64,000 nt of DNA from Sphingobacterium allocomposti (GTDB lineage: Bacteria > Bacteroidota > Bacteroidia > Sphingobacteriales > Sphingobacteriaceae). The notes below the pieces were generated by a model. The model was given only the letters and a program-made list of their open reading frames with translations, had not been told where the DNA came from and made no database searches. Made by a program: the position numbers and the translations under genes. The stretch lies in assembly GCF_008124885.1 (NCBI RefSeq), contig NZ_VNHX01000012.1, positions 1-64,000 on the forward strand, written 5' to 3'. Shown here one piece after another: positions 17,971 to 27,701 of this stretch (its first letter is position 1; each line of letters starts with the position of its first letter).

Positions 17971-18021
17971 GCTCCTGCCGCTCTGTTGGTTCCGGCAAAC
18001 AGAGGAGGCAGGAGTTTTTTT
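17971..18021 (+). terminator. Terminator of the susCD operon
   Basis: A long hairpin: CTCCTGCC pairs with GGCAGGAG, and inside it CTCTGTT pairs with AACAGAG, around GGTTCCGGC. It ends in TTTTTTT, 23 bp after the susD stop. Confidence 0.9.
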
Positions 18022-18087
18022 AGTTCCTTACCGGCAACAAGCATCTATCCCATAGCGTAGTTGTGGCCTTTTTTGTACATTTACAGG

Positions 18088-19398
18088 ATGAAACGGATCC
18101 TTGCTTTATTTGTGCTCTCGGTGGCCCCTTACATTCTTCAGGCGCAACCTGTGGACATGACTCCCTTGAAGCGCGAATTTGAGTTGTCGCCAGTGTTAGC
18201 GAAGCACTTTTACGGCTTCTGCTTATACGACCTGGATAGCAACAGATTTCTATTAGGAATAAATGAAGGAAAGTACTTCACGCCGGCATCAAACACCAAA
18301 ACCTTTACATTATTTGCCGCCCTTAAATACCTTGGCGATTCTATTCCCGGGCTTCACTACGTAGAACGGGGAGACTCCCTAATTTTCTGGGGGACAGGCG
18401 ATCCGACTTTTCTACATAGTAAACTGGAGTCTGGGAAGGTGTTTCAATTTCTGAAACAAAGCAACAAGAAATTATTTTATAGCACTGAATCACAATCAGA
18501 TGAGCCCTTTTACAGAAAGGGATGGTCTATCGAGGATTATCAGGAATACTACCAGCCGGAAGTGCGTACATTCCCGATATACGGCAACGTCGTTACATTT
18601 AAAGAACGGGGAGGAAGCCTCGCCGTCACGCCATCGTATTTCGAGGAGTTTATAAAGACATCGGATAACGGAAACGCGGAAGCATTTACGCTGACCCGTG
18701 CATTCGATACCAATACCTTCTTCAAAAGCCGGGCCGTTCCGCCGCGCGGATATGTAAATGAGAAGCCCTTTAAAAACGATGTCGCACTCTTTATCCGGCT
18801 ACTTCGGGATACGCTAAAAAAAGAGATCCAGACGATAAGCTATGGAAAGCCATCTACCTACAGCACCGTTTATAGTAATGACACGAGAACGGTACTCCGG
18901 GAAATGATGCTTCCAAGCGATAACTTTTTAGCGGAGCAGCTTCATATGATGATCGCGCTGCAGCGTTATGGGAAATTCAGCACGGCACAGCTGCGGAAGG
19001 AAATGGACGCGGCTTATTTTTCCAGTTTTACGGACCCTATTGTGCTCGAAGACGCCTCAGGCCTGTCGACTTATAATAAAGTCAGCCCGCGCAGCATGGT
19101 CGAACTTCTGCTATTATTAAAAGGGATGGTAGCCACCGTGGAAGAACTCCGCCATTTTTTTCCGGCCGGAGGTGTCGACGGCACCTTAAAGCGCGCGTAT
19201 TCACTCAATAACGGCGAACCGTTCGTCTGGGCAAAGACGGGGACTATCAGTTCGGTACACAACCAAAGTGGTTTTATCAAAACCCGATCGGGGAAAAATT
19301 TAGCCTTTTCCTTTCTCAATACCAATTTCCTCGGATCCGAACGTCCGATTCGTCAGGAGATGGTCCGTATCATCACTTTTATACGGGAACATTATTAG
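18088..19398 (+). CDS. D-alanyl-D-alanine carboxypeptidase/endopeptidase (PBP4/DacB family)
   Basis: 436 residues from the ATG at 18088. A signal peptide (MKRILALFVLSVAPYILQAQ) sends it to the periplasm, where it trims or cleaves peptidoglycan cross-links. The class-C penicillin-binding-protein triad is complete: S68-N-T-K71 (SxxK), S-D-N in MLPSDNFLAEQL (SxN) and K-T-G in WAKTGTIS. The box TACATTTA lies 4 nt before the ATG and could drive a leaderless mRNA. Monocistronic between susD and a divergent-class transporter gene. Confidence 0.93.
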   Translation: MKRILALFVLSVAPYILQAQPVDMTPLKREFELSPVLAKHFYGFCLYDLDSNRFLLGINEGKYFTPASNTKTFTLFAALKYLGDSIPGLHYVERGDSLIFWGTGDPTFLHSKLESGKVFQFLKQSNKKLFYSTESQSDEPFYRKGWSIEDYQEYYQPEVRTFPIYGNVVTFKERGGSLAVTPSYFEEFIKTSDNGNAEAFTLTRAFDTNTFFKSRAVPPRGYVNEKPFKNDVALFIRLLRDTLKKEIQTISYGKPSTYSTVYSNDTRTVLREMMLPSDNFLAEQLHMMIALQRYGKFSTAQLRKEMDAAYFSSFTDPIVLEDASGLSTYNKVSPRSMVELLLLLKGMVATVEELRHFFPAGGVDGTLKRAYSLNNGEPFVWAKTGTISSVHNQSGFIKTRSGKNLAFSFLNTNFLGSERPIRQEMVRIITFIREHY

Positions 19399-19481
19399 CT
19401 AACGGAGCCGCTACCTGTTGTGACAGACGACATATGCTTCAACGGGGATGAATATAGGTACGGTCAAACATTTAGAAATGG

Positions 19482-19512
19482 TTTCAATTTTTACTTAACA
19501 TTACTATATTCG
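19482..19512 (+). promoter_or_regulatory. Possible promoter of the UMF1-type transporter
   Basis: TTTC (19482-19485) and TATATTCG (19505-19512) are exactly 19 bp apart, one mismatch each from TTTG-N19-TAnnTTTG. The ATG is 9 bp downstream. Confidence 0.4.
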
Positions 19513-19520
19513 CTTCGATT

Positions 19521-20828
19521 ATGCAGGTCATCCGGAAAAACGACAAACGACTGATTCGTTCTTGGTCCATGTACGACTGGGCTAATTCGGCCTACAATTT
19601 GGTAATCACGTCCACAATCTTTCCAGCTTACTACACCGCCATAACCACCACGGAGGAGCGTGGCGACGTCGTTGTCTTTTTTGGGGTGGAGGTCATCAAT
19701 ACCGCATTATCCAATTTTACGCTGGCGTTGGCCTACCTGATTATGGCGGTCTGCTTGCCGTTCTTATCGGCTTACGCCGACGTGCAGGGCAGGAAAAAGC
19801 AAATGATGATGTTTTTCACCTACTTCGGAGCCTTCTCGTGCATGGGGCTGTTTTTCTTTAAACTGGAGACGCTAGAGCTGGGCATTATCCTTTTCGGAAT
19901 GGCAGCAATGGGCTACATAGGTGGTGTATTGTTCAATAATTCATACCTACCCGAGATCGCTACGCCCGACAGACAAGATAAGGTCAGCGCGCAGGGATTC
20001 GCGTACGGGTATGTCGGCTGTGTTACGCTACAGATTATTTGCCTTATTTTTATCCTGAAGCCGGACTGGTTCGGTATCACGGACGGCTCTTTCGGACCGA
20101 GGCTGTCCTTTTTATTGGTAGGCTTATGGTGGGCAGGTTTTTCCAACATCCCCTTTAGGGCCCTGCCAAATAACAGGCGGTCAGAAATACGCGCGGCTAA
20201 GAACCTCGTTAGAACCGTTGTTATCGAGTTTAAAATTGTACTTCGGAAGATCAAGAGACTACAACGCATCCGCCGTTTTCTGCCAGCTTACTTTTTTTAC
20301 GCCGCAGGAGTGCAGACCGTTATGATTGTTGCCGCCGCATTCGGGGCTAAAGAGCTTCAGCTGGAAAGTTCCAAACTTATCATTACGATTCTGTTGATTC
20401 AGCTCGTTGCGATACTCGGCGCCATCCTGATGTCCAGACTGTCTTCCGTATTCGGAAATATTAAAGTGCTGATTTCAGTGGTTTTGGTATGGCTGGGTAT
20501 ATGTGTGGCGTCATTCTACATTACGACGGAAATCCAGTTTTACATTCTTGCCTGTATAGTGGGGCTGGTTATGGGCGGCATCCAGTCGCTTTCCAGATCG
20601 ACGTATTCTAAGCTTCTTCCTGAAAATGTAAGCGACACGGCGTCGTTCTTCAGTTTTTACGATGTGACGGAAAAACTGGCCATCGTTATGGGGCTTGTGT
20701 CCTTTGCCCTGATTGAACAATTGTCGCATAACATCCGTTACTCGGCATTGTTCTTGTCTGTATTTTTTATTATCGGAGGCAGTCTGCTTCTTCGGATGCT
20801 TCGATTCAACAAAGCCTTGACACCATGA
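19521..20828 (+). CDS. MFS transporter of the UMF1 (Atg22-like) family
   Basis: 435 residues with about 12 hydrophobic helices. The N-terminal signature RSWSMYDWANSAYNLVITSTIFPAYY is diagnostic of the Atg22/UMF1 family, whose eukaryotic members export amino acids from the vacuole; the bacterial substrate is not established. The late motif GLVMGGIQSLSRSTYSKLLPE is the usual UMF1 helix-10/11 region. Its stop codon overlaps the start of the next gene (ATGA at 20825-20828), so translation is coupled to the CCG-domain protein. Confidence 0.9.
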   Translation: MQVIRKNDKRLIRSWSMYDWANSAYNLVITSTIFPAYYTAITTTEERGDVVVFFGVEVINTALSNFTLALAYLIMAVCLPFLSAYADVQGRKKQMMMFFTYFGAFSCMGLFFFKLETLELGIILFGMAAMGYIGGVLFNNSYLPEIATPDRQDKVSAQGFAYGYVGCVTLQIICLIFILKPDWFGITDGSFGPRLSFLLVGLWWAGFSNIPFRALPNNRRSEIRAAKNLVRTVVIEFKIVLRKIKRLQRIRRFLPAYFFYAAGVQTVMIVAAAFGAKELQLESSKLIITILLIQLVAILGAILMSRLSSVFGNIKVLISVVLVWLGICVASFYITTEIQFYILACIVGLVMGGIQSLSRSTYSKLLPENVSDTASFFSFYDVTEKLAIVMGLVSFALIEQLSHNIRYSALFLSVFFIIGGSLLLRMLRFNKALTP

Positions 20829-21553
20829 ATGTAGAACTTTTTATTCCCTGTTTTATAGACCAGCTGTATCCGGAGACAGCATTTAATACGATCAAGCTAT
20901 TAAAAAAAGCCGGGTGTAACGTGGTTTATAATCCGAAACAGACCTGCTGCGGGCAACCGGCATATAACGCTGGTTTTTGGAACGAAGCCAAGCAGATCGG
21001 ACTAAAGTTTCTGACGGATTTCTCGGAGGATTGCTATATCGTGTCGCCCTCGGCCTCATGTACGGGCATGGTAAAAAATGGATACGACGACCTATTTACC
21101 AACTCGACCGAACACAACCGCTGCCGGAACATACAATCCAACATCTATGAACTTAGTGATTTTTTGGTAAATGTGCTTAAAAAAGATTATTTTGGGGCGG
21201 AGTTGGTCGGTACCGCGGTTTATCACGATTCGTGTTCAGGCCTCAGGGAGTGCAACATCAGGGACGAGCCCCGGCAGTTGTTGGCCCATGTGGGTGGACT
21301 TGAGGTTCTTCCTATGCGCGACCAGGACGTATGCTGCGGCTTTGGAGGTACTTTTGCCGTGAAGTTCGAAGGGATATCGGCGGCTATGGCCGAGCAGAAA
21401 GTACAAAATGCATTAGCGGTAAAAGCCGACTATATTATATCGACGGACAGCTCCTGCCTGCTACAGCTGCAGGCCTATATTGACAGACAACAACTTCCCA
21501 TAAAGACAAAACACATCGCAGATGTGTTAACGTCGGGGTGGGCAAATATTTAA
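20825..21553 (+). CDS. Cysteine-rich (CCG-domain) Fe-S protein, LutA/GlcF-like
   Basis: 242 residues, two CCG cysteine-rich repeats: TCCGQPAYNAGFWNEA and VCCGFGGTFAVKF, plus conserved SPSASCTGM and HDSCSGLREC segments. This is the LutA/YkgE arrangement, the Fe-S subunit of lactate or glycolate oxidising complexes that hands electrons to the respiratory chain. The usual partners LutB and LutC are not adjacent. Start overlaps the stop of the UMF1-type transporter, hinting that the transporter brings in an organic-acid substrate (inference). Confidence 0.88.
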   Translation: MNVELFIPCFIDQLYPETAFNTIKLLKKAGCNVVYNPKQTCCGQPAYNAGFWNEAKQIGLKFLTDFSEDCYIVSPSASCTGMVKNGYDDLFTNSTEHNRCRNIQSNIYELSDFLVNVLKKDYFGAELVGTAVYHDSCSGLRECNIRDEPRQLLAHVGGLEVLPMRDQDVCCGFGGTFAVKFEGISAAMAEQKVQNALAVKADYIISTDSSCLLQLQAYIDRQQLPIKTKHIADVLTSGWANI

Positions 21554-21566
21554 TAAAAGCTAACAT

Positions 21567-22451
21567 ATGAACGCAAGAAGAACTTTTTTAAAACAGCTAG
21601 GCCTAGCTGCGGCAGGCGTAGCGCTAGCTCCATCCGTAGAGGTGTTTGCAGCAAAAAAAACATGGTTTGACATCTCTTTGGCAGAGTGGTCTCTACATAA
21701 GACGCTCTTCAAGGGCGACTTAAAGAATATTGACTTCCCCGAATTAGCTGCGAAGAAGTTTGGCATTTACGGCGTCGAGTACGTGAACCAGTTCTTTAAA
21801 GATAAAGCGAAAGATATGACCTACTTAAAGGACTTGAACAACCGGGCGAAGGATAATGGTGTAACGAACGTACTCATCATGATCGACGGTGAAGGAAATT
21901 TGGGCGACGAAGACAATGCGAAGCGCGCCAAGGCCGTCGAAAACCACTACAAATGGATTGACGCAGCGTCGTTTCTTGGCTGTAAGTCTATTCGCGTAAA
22001 TGCGGCAGGCAATGGCGATCCTGAGGACGTAAAGTCACGCGTCATAGAGAGCTTAAGCACATTGGCAGAATACGGCCGGAAGGATAAAATTAATGTCATT
22101 GTCGAAAACCACGGCGGCATCTCTTCACATGGCGATTGGCTTGCAGATGTTTTGAAGAAAGTAAACAAGAAGAACTGCGGAAGCCTTCCGGACTTCGGGA
22201 ACTTCTATGAGTACGACCGCTATCAGGGTGTAAGCGATCTGATGCCATTTGCCAAAGGGGTGAGCGCAAAGTCCCACGATTTCGACGCCAATGGCAATGA
22301 AACACAGATAGACTACGAGCGGATGATGAAAATCGTCAAAGAGGCGGGATTTAAAGGCTATATCGGAATAGAATACGAGGGGTCCAAGCTCTCGGAAGTA
22401 GACGGTATCCTTGCTACCAAAAAACTGTTGGAGCGATTCAAAAATAGCTAA
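21567..22451 (+). CDS. Secreted sugar phosphate isomerase/epimerase-like TIM barrel
   Basis: 294 residues. A twin-arginine signal ([20 protein letters not shown]) targets it for folded export. The rest is an AP-endonuclease-2-type TIM barrel with metal-site pieces [18 protein letters not shown] and [14 protein letters not shown]. Such proteins act on sugars or inositols, but this one's substrate is not known. Starts 13 bp after the CCG protein and may belong to the same transcript; a strong hairpin follows. Confidence 0.88.
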   Translation: MNARRTFLKQLGLAAAGVALAPSVEVFAAKKTWFDISLAEWSLHKTLFKGDLKNIDFPELAAKKFGIYGVEYVNQFFKDKAKDMTYLKDLNNRAKDNGVTNVLIMIDGEGNLGDEDNAKRAKAVENHYKWIDAASFLGCKSIRVNAAGNGDPEDVKSRVIESLSTLAEYGRKDKINVIVENHGGISSHGDWLADVLKKVNKKNCGSLPDFGNFYEYDRYQGVSDLMPFAKGVSAKSHDFDANGNETQIDYERMMKIVKEAGFKGYIGIEYEGSKLSEVDGILATKKLLERFKNS

Positions 22452-22479
22452 TACTACTTGGGTCCAGCATACAACAACA

Positions 22480-22523
22480 GTGTTCTGCGAAGAGACTGTG
22501 GAAAGCGTCTTTCCGCAGAACAC
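22480..22523 (+). terminator. Strong stem-loop after the isomerase gene
   Basis: GTGTTCTGCG (22480-22489) pairs with CGCAGAACAC (22514-22523), and the inner AGAGAC/GTCTTT extends the stem almost to a 10-nt loop. The sequence after it is A-rich, not T-rich, on the plus strand, so it may act as a terminator or as an mRNA-stabilising end. Confidence 0.5.
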
Positions 22524-22621
22524 AATAAAACCAATTGACAGACAGTGTTCGCTGCCTACCCGCGTCGCGCTAATGCCTGACATCTAAATTATGTATCCAC
22601 GAATAACTAACAACTAACAAT

Positions 22622-24202
22622 ATGATTGAACAAAAAGATGAACTTTTAGTGAACCATCTCGCCAAGCAGGGCGTAGACGATAAAATGGTAATGGGACACC
22701 CTGCAGGGCTGTTCGTACTCTTTTTCACCGAGATGTGGGAACGCTTTAGTTACTACGGTATGCGGGCTCTGCTCACGCTGTTTTTGGTAAGTTCGCTCGC
22801 CGATGGGGGGTGGGAATGGACAAGAGCTGACGCATTGAAACTTTATGGCTGGTATACGGGATTGGTCTATTTAACTCCGATAATCGGAGGTATCATCGCC
22901 GATAGGCTTATGGGATTCCGTAAAGCCATCTTTGTTGGAGCGCTGATCATGACCTTAGGTCATGCCTCCATGGCGATGGAGGGCTTTTCCCAAAGCTTCT
23001 TTTTCTTGGGGCTAGCACTCATGATTATTGGCAACGGCTTGTTTAAACCCAACATTTCTTCGATGGTAGGGCAGATATATCCTGATAACTCTGCAAAAAA
23101 AGACGCCGGGTATACGATTTTTTACATGGGAATCAACTCGGGAGCGTTTTTAGGGATGCTGTTGTGCGGGTATATCGGCGAGAAGGAAGGGTGGCATTTA
23201 GGATTTGGTTTAGCTGGTATATTCATGTTTTTCGGAATGCTTCAGTTCTACTTTGCGAGAAAATATTTCGGCAGGATTGGTGAGGCTCCAAAAGAAGCCG
23301 GTACCGTCGAGCAAACGACCACTGAGGATGACGCTGATGCCATACCGGAGCACGTACGAAGAGATCGACTGATTGTTATCGGTGTGCTGATCCTGTTTAG
23401 CACGTTCTTTTGGTTAGCCTTTGAGCAGGCCGGAGGCTCAATGAACATATTTGCCGCCGACTACACACAGCGGGTGCTCACGGGAAATGCAGCAATCACC
23501 TTTAAATGGGTAGACGCCGCTTTAACACTCTTCCCTTTAATTATCCTCACAAGTGTGCTGTTCGGACTCTCAAAAAAATTGCTTAGCACGTATCCCAAAA
23601 CCATTATATGTACTTTTATTAGTATGATCATCATATGGGTCTTAGGGGTGTGGAAGATTCAGCGTGAGTTTACAGCTTTGGAGACAGAGGTCGCAGCATC
23701 ATGGTTTCAGATATTGAATTCGTTTTTTATCATCACGTTAGCAACAGTATTCAGTAAGATCTGGGAGAAAGTATGGAACCCATCGGGCCCGATCAAGTTT
23801 GCACTTGCCTTACTTTTGTTGGGGACAGGTTTTGCTGCGCTGGCTTACGGCTGTAAGGATATTCCTCAAGGTGCGCAAACGGCCTCTGTGAGTATGGTTT
23901 GGCTCATCCTGGCGTACTTCTTCCATACGACAGGGGAGTTGTGTCTATCACCGGTAGGTCTATCTTATGTTTCTAAACTGTCGCCGAAAAAACTTTTAGG
24001 ATTGATTTTCGGTCTTTGGTTTGCATCATCAGCAATCGCAAATTTTGCGGGAAGCATGTTGGGCTCTACCATAGATTATATCAGTACCCAATATTCCATG
24101 GCTCACTTTTTTGGCATCTTCGCCGTCATACCCGGCGCGGTTGCCGTCATTCTGATCCTTCTTTCGCCTAAACTTAAAAAAATGATGCACGGTATCAACT
24201 AA
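22622..24202 (+). CDS. Peptide MFS transporter (POT/PTR family), copy 1
   Basis: 526 residues, about 14 membrane helices. Proton-coupled uptake of di- and tripeptides. The helix-1 POT motif ExxERFxYY is fully present in TEMWERFSYYGMRALL. PTR2 features follow: GGIIADRLMGFRKAI, GNGLFKPNISSMVGQIY and YTIFYMGINSGAFLGMLLCGYIGE. A charged loop (about 222-240) separates the two bundles. First of three consecutive POT genes, each with different length and loops; a terminator follows it, so it is transcribed separately from copy 2. Confidence 0.95.
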   Translation: MIEQKDELLVNHLAKQGVDDKMVMGHPAGLFVLFFTEMWERFSYYGMRALLTLFLVSSLADGGWEWTRADALKLYGWYTGLVYLTPIIGGIIADRLMGFRKAIFVGALIMTLGHASMAMEGFSQSFFFLGLALMIIGNGLFKPNISSMVGQIYPDNSAKKDAGYTIFYMGINSGAFLGMLLCGYIGEKEGWHLGFGLAGIFMFFGMLQFYFARKYFGRIGEAPKEAGTVEQTTTEDDADAIPEHVRRDRLIVIGVLILFSTFFWLAFEQAGGSMNIFAADYTQRVLTGNAAITFKWVDAALTLFPLIILTSVLFGLSKKLLSTYPKTIICTFISMIIIWVLGVWKIQREFTALETEVAASWFQILNSFFIITLATVFSKIWEKVWNPSGPIKFALALLLLGTGFAALAYGCKDIPQGAQTASVSMVWLILAYFFHTTGELCLSPVGLSYVSKLSPKKLLGLIFGLWFASSAIANFAGSMLGSTIDYISTQYSMAHFFGIFAVIPGAVAVILILLSPKLKKMMHGIN

Positions 24203-24224
24203 GACGAAAAAAGACGAAAACAGG

Positions 24225-24257
24225 AAATGCTCGTAAAGATGTTACGAGCATTTTTTG
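24225..24257 (+). terminator. Terminator after peptide transporter 1
   Basis: AAATGCTCGTAA pairs with TTACGAGCATTT around 5 nt, ending in TTTTTTG. It begins 22 bp after the stop codon. Confidence 0.9.
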
Positions 24258-24288
24258 TTTGTCAGCCCTAAATTTTCGTGGATTTGCT

Positions 24289-24296
24289 TAATTTTG
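24289..24296 (+). promoter_or_regulatory. -7 box of peptide transporter 2
   Basis: TAATTTTG fits TAnnTTTG exactly and lies 19 bp before the ATG, just after the terminator of copy 1. No TTTG sits at the ideal -33 distance. Confidence 0.45.
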
Positions 24297-24315
24297 GCAA
24301 TCTAAAATTAAGCGT

Positions 24316-26085
24316 ATGAGAGAAAATTCTTCGGCTTCGCCTGTTCGTGAAGCGAATGAACATCGGGTTTTGGGGCATCCGGCAGGTCTGTTTATTGTCT
24401 TTTTTACAGAAATGTGGGAGCGTTTTTCCTTTTACGGGATGCGGGTGCTGCTTATACAATTTCTTACTGCCTCCGTTATAGGCGCGAACCCCGGATGGGG
24501 GTGGACTGCCGAACAGGCGGGCGCTTTATACGGTACTTATGCGATGCTTCTTTACATCACACCGATCTTCGGTGGTGTCATCGCTGACAAATACATCGGC
24601 TCCCGTGCCGCAGTAATCATTGGGGCGGCCATCATGACCTTGGGCCATGCGTCAATGGCATTCGATTCCTCACTTATGTTTTTTATCGGACTGGGCTGCC
24701 TGGTGGTAGGAACCGGCTTTTTCAAGCCAAATATGCCGGCAATCCTTGGGGAAATGTACAAATTGCTGCCGGAGAAAAAGGACAGTGCATACACGATTTT
24801 CTATATGGGTGTCAACGCAGGTGCATTCTTTGGGATGATGCTGTGCGGATATCTTGCCGAGACGCAGGGGTGGCACTGGGGGTTTGGACTAGCGGGAGTG
24901 TTTATGCTTTTGGGAACGATACAATTTTGGCTGGCGGGCCCGCTTTTGGGGACGCTGGGGATTCTTGATAAATCCAAGCAGGGGACAGCCGATTCTGCAG
25001 GAGCCAGTCTGGAGCCGGGAGAGACAAAGCACAACCCTTTTACTACGTTAGATGTCGTCCTTATGATCGTTGTGGGCATCGTCGGATTGGTCTACGCCTT
25101 CAACGATCCACTGTCGAAAAACAACGTCCTTGACGTCTTCGCCTTCCTGGATACGCCGTCCTTACGCGGCCAAAATATTATGGTTATTGGCGCGCTGATT
25201 CTTTTTCTGGTGCTCATCGTAAACAGAATACGCCGCTACGCCAAGGTGGTGCGTGACAGGATGTACGGCGTGATTCTCTTAGCCGTTTTTCTGATCTTCT
25301 TTTTCATGAGCTTCGAGCAAGGCGCCACCTCGTTGGTCCTCGTTGCGCGCGACTATATCGATCGAGAGCTGACGGGAGGCAGCCTGATAGCTTTTAACGT
25401 GGTCAATACGCTCCTGACGGTTGTCCCGCTGATCATTATCTCCTGGGTATTGATTAAGCTGGCGATAGCCACATGGACAAAAATTGCGCTGTCCAATATT
25501 ATTCTATTCCTTTGCTTTGTTTTGATCTGGGCTGCAGGGATATGGATGTTGTATAACGAGTTTACGGCCGAGATCTCCGCCATAAAAGTTTCGTGGTTTT
25601 CGACGCTCAACTCGTTTTTTATCATCGCATTGGCGTCGTCCGTATCTAAGATCTGGGAGTCCAAATATAACCCTCCGGCAGCCATGAAATATGGCTACGG
25701 CCTCATCTTGGTGGCGATAGGCTACCTGATTATTGCCTGTGGCTCGATAGGCGCAGGATCCGGCGTCAAAGTGTCGATGATCTTTCTCGTATTAACCTAT
25801 CTGTTTCACACGCTCGGCGAGCTGTTTATTTCTCCGGTAGGCCTTTCATATGTATCGAAGCTTGTGCCTGCCCGCATGCTGGCTTTTATGTTCGGTATGT
25901 GGTATCTGGCAATTGCTATCGCCCAGAAACTGGCCGCGATATTAGGAGGGCAGGTAGAAACCATCCAGGAAAATTATTCGCTGAGCCACTTTTTCTTCCT
26001 ATTTACCGCGATTCCCGCCATCGGCGGAGTTTTGGTCATGGCACTTAACCCATTGATCAAAAAACTCATGCACGGCATAAAATAA
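24316..26085 (+). CDS. Peptide MFS transporter (POT/PTR family), copy 2
   Basis: 589 residues. The helix-1 motif reads TEMWERFSFYGMRVLL, so the first tyrosine of the YYG is phenylalanine here. GGVIADKYIGSRAAV and GTGFFKPNMPAILGEMY match the family. It is longer than copy 1 because of a central insertion (about 222-300) with extra hydrophobic segments, typical of some POT members. Copy 3 begins 31 bp after its stop with no terminator between, so copies 2 and 3 are likely co-transcribed. Peptide specificity cannot be deduced. Confidence 0.95.
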   Translation: MRENSSASPVREANEHRVLGHPAGLFIVFFTEMWERFSFYGMRVLLIQFLTASVIGANPGWGWTAEQAGALYGTYAMLLYITPIFGGVIADKYIGSRAAVIIGAAIMTLGHASMAFDSSLMFFIGLGCLVVGTGFFKPNMPAILGEMYKLLPEKKDSAYTIFYMGVNAGAFFGMMLCGYLAETQGWHWGFGLAGVFMLLGTIQFWLAGPLLGTLGILDKSKQGTADSAGASLEPGETKHNPFTTLDVVLMIVVGIVGLVYAFNDPLSKNNVLDVFAFLDTPSLRGQNIMVIGALILFLVLIVNRIRRYAKVVRDRMYGVILLAVFLIFFFMSFEQGATSLVLVARDYIDRELTGGSLIAFNVVNTLLTVVPLIIISWVLIKLAIATWTKIALSNIILFLCFVLIWAAGIWMLYNEFTAEISAIKVSWFSTLNSFFIIALASSVSKIWESKYNPPAAMKYGYGLILVAIGYLIIACGSIGAGSGVKVSMIFLVLTYLFHTLGELFISPVGLSYVSKLVPARMLAFMFGMWYLAIAIAQKLAAILGGQVETIQENYSLSHFFFLFTAIPAIGGVLVMALNPLIKKLMHGIK

Positions 26086-26116
26086 ACAACTACATCAAGA
26101 AACACAATTCGTATAA

Positions 26117-27601
26117 ATGTCAAAGCAGATTACACTAGAAGATATTCAGAACTTCGAAGGAAAATATCCAAAACAGCTGTGGTACCTCTTCCTTGTGGAG
26201 ATGTGGGAACGCTTCTGTTTTTACGGTATGCGTGGCGTACTTGCTATATTTATGGTCGACCAGCTACTCCTAACGGAAAAAGACGCCAATTTAAAATACG
26301 GAGCTATACAGGCATTTGTCTACGCATTTACTTTCGTGGGCGGTATCTTCGCGGACAAAATACTTGGTTTCAAACGGTCCTTGACCTTCGGGGCGGTCCT
26401 GATGGTTTTAGGAAATGGGTTGATCGCCATCGATCCTCATCAATTTTTTTATTTTGGAATAGCATTGACCATCATTGGAACCGGTTTTTTTAAGCCTAAC
26501 ATTTCGTCGATGGTGGGCGACCTTTATAGAGAGGGCGACTCCCGGCGGGATGCGGGCTTCGGTGTGTTTTATTCGGGTATTAATGTCGGAGCTCTTTTAG
26601 GCGGCGCGCTATGTGTATGGCTGGGCAAGGAGCATTCATGGAACCTCGCCTTTCTGGCGGCAGCCATCGTCATGCTCATTGGCCTCCTTATCTTTACGTT
26701 TACCAAAAAGCATCTCGGCCCGATCGGAAACAGTCCGCTGGTACATCTTTCAAAAGCTGCAAAGATACGCCGTGAAGTGATGGTGTATGCAGGAGCGCTC
26801 ATCTGCATTCCGCTGATCTTCATCATGGTAAACAATACCCGCTATACAGACCTATTCATGTATATCGTAGGTCCGCTGGCTTTGGTATACTTCCTTTTCC
26901 AGCTTTTGCGGGAAAAGGAGAGAAGCGTTAGGCAACAGTTGATTGCGGCCCTAATACTAATCCTTTTTTCGATCTTGTTTTTTGCCATCTTCGAACAGGC
27001 CGGCGGCTCGCTCGCACTATTTGCGAACAACAACTTACAACACGATCTATTGTTTTTTCAGATCGATCCCAACGTGGTGAATAACGGGGCAAACTCGCTT
27101 TTCGTTATCGTGTTCAGTCCGCTACTCGGATTGCTGTGGCTGGCACTGGCCAAGAAAAAATTAGAACCGAATACGGTTGTCAAGTTCGGATTAGGCTTTC
27201 TCTTTTTAGCTATCGGCTATTATATTTTCTTTGGAACGCGGCTATTCGCCGACGCCACGGGGAAGACCTCTCTTGAAGTCTTCACGTTGGCATACCTGGC
27301 GGTAACGATTGGCGAGCTCTGCCTGTCTCCGATCGGACTGTCTATGATTACGAAGCTATCGCCGAGACACTTAGGCGGAATGATGATGGGATTGTGGTTT
27401 CTGGCGAGTGCTTACGGTCAGTATGTGGCTGGCCTGCTCGGGGCGGGGATGTCGTCGCCCGACGAGAATGCTTCGCTTTTTGACAAGTTAATCGCGTATA
27501 CGGACGGCTATCAGCAGCTTGCGATATACTCGCTCGTAGCAGGTGTGGTTCTTGTGGTTCTTTCGCCAGCCGTCAGAAAGCTGATGAACGGCGTAAGCTG
27601 A
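26117..27601 (+). CDS. Peptide MFS transporter (POT/PTR family), copy 3
   Basis: 494 residues. The helix-1 motif is VEMWERFCFYGMRGVLAIF. GGIFADKILGFKRSL and GTGFFKPNISSMVGDLY follow. The N-terminus starts with a soluble SKQITLEDIQNFEGKYPKQLW, different from the other two copies. The sequences of the three are clearly divergent, so they are old paralogues and not a recent duplication. The end of the gene carries GELCLSPIGLSMITKLSP, the late PTR2 motif. Confidence 0.95.
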   Translation: MSKQITLEDIQNFEGKYPKQLWYLFLVEMWERFCFYGMRGVLAIFMVDQLLLTEKDANLKYGAIQAFVYAFTFVGGIFADKILGFKRSLTFGAVLMVLGNGLIAIDPHQFFYFGIALTIIGTGFFKPNISSMVGDLYREGDSRRDAGFGVFYSGINVGALLGGALCVWLGKEHSWNLAFLAAAIVMLIGLLIFTFTKKHLGPIGNSPLVHLSKAAKIRREVMVYAGALICIPLIFIMVNNTRYTDLFMYIVGPLALVYFLFQLLREKERSVRQQLIAALILILFSILFFAIFEQAGGSLALFANNNLQHDLLFFQIDPNVVNNGANSLFVIVFSPLLGLLWLALAKKKLEPNTVVKFGLGFLFLAIGYYIFFGTRLFADATGKTSLEVFTLAYLAVTIGELCLSPIGLSMITKLSPRHLGGMMMGLWFLASAYGQYVAGLLGAGMSSPDENASLFDKLIAYTDGYQQLAIYSLVAGVVLVVLSPAVRKLMNGVS

Positions 27602-27701
27602 TTCCGCCTTTTCGTGGTGCCAGCATATAGCCCCCAATTAAAATAGGTAACGCGTTCTCTTTTTTGTATCTTTATCCTTAATAGGTTTAATTTTATAGCC
27701 C

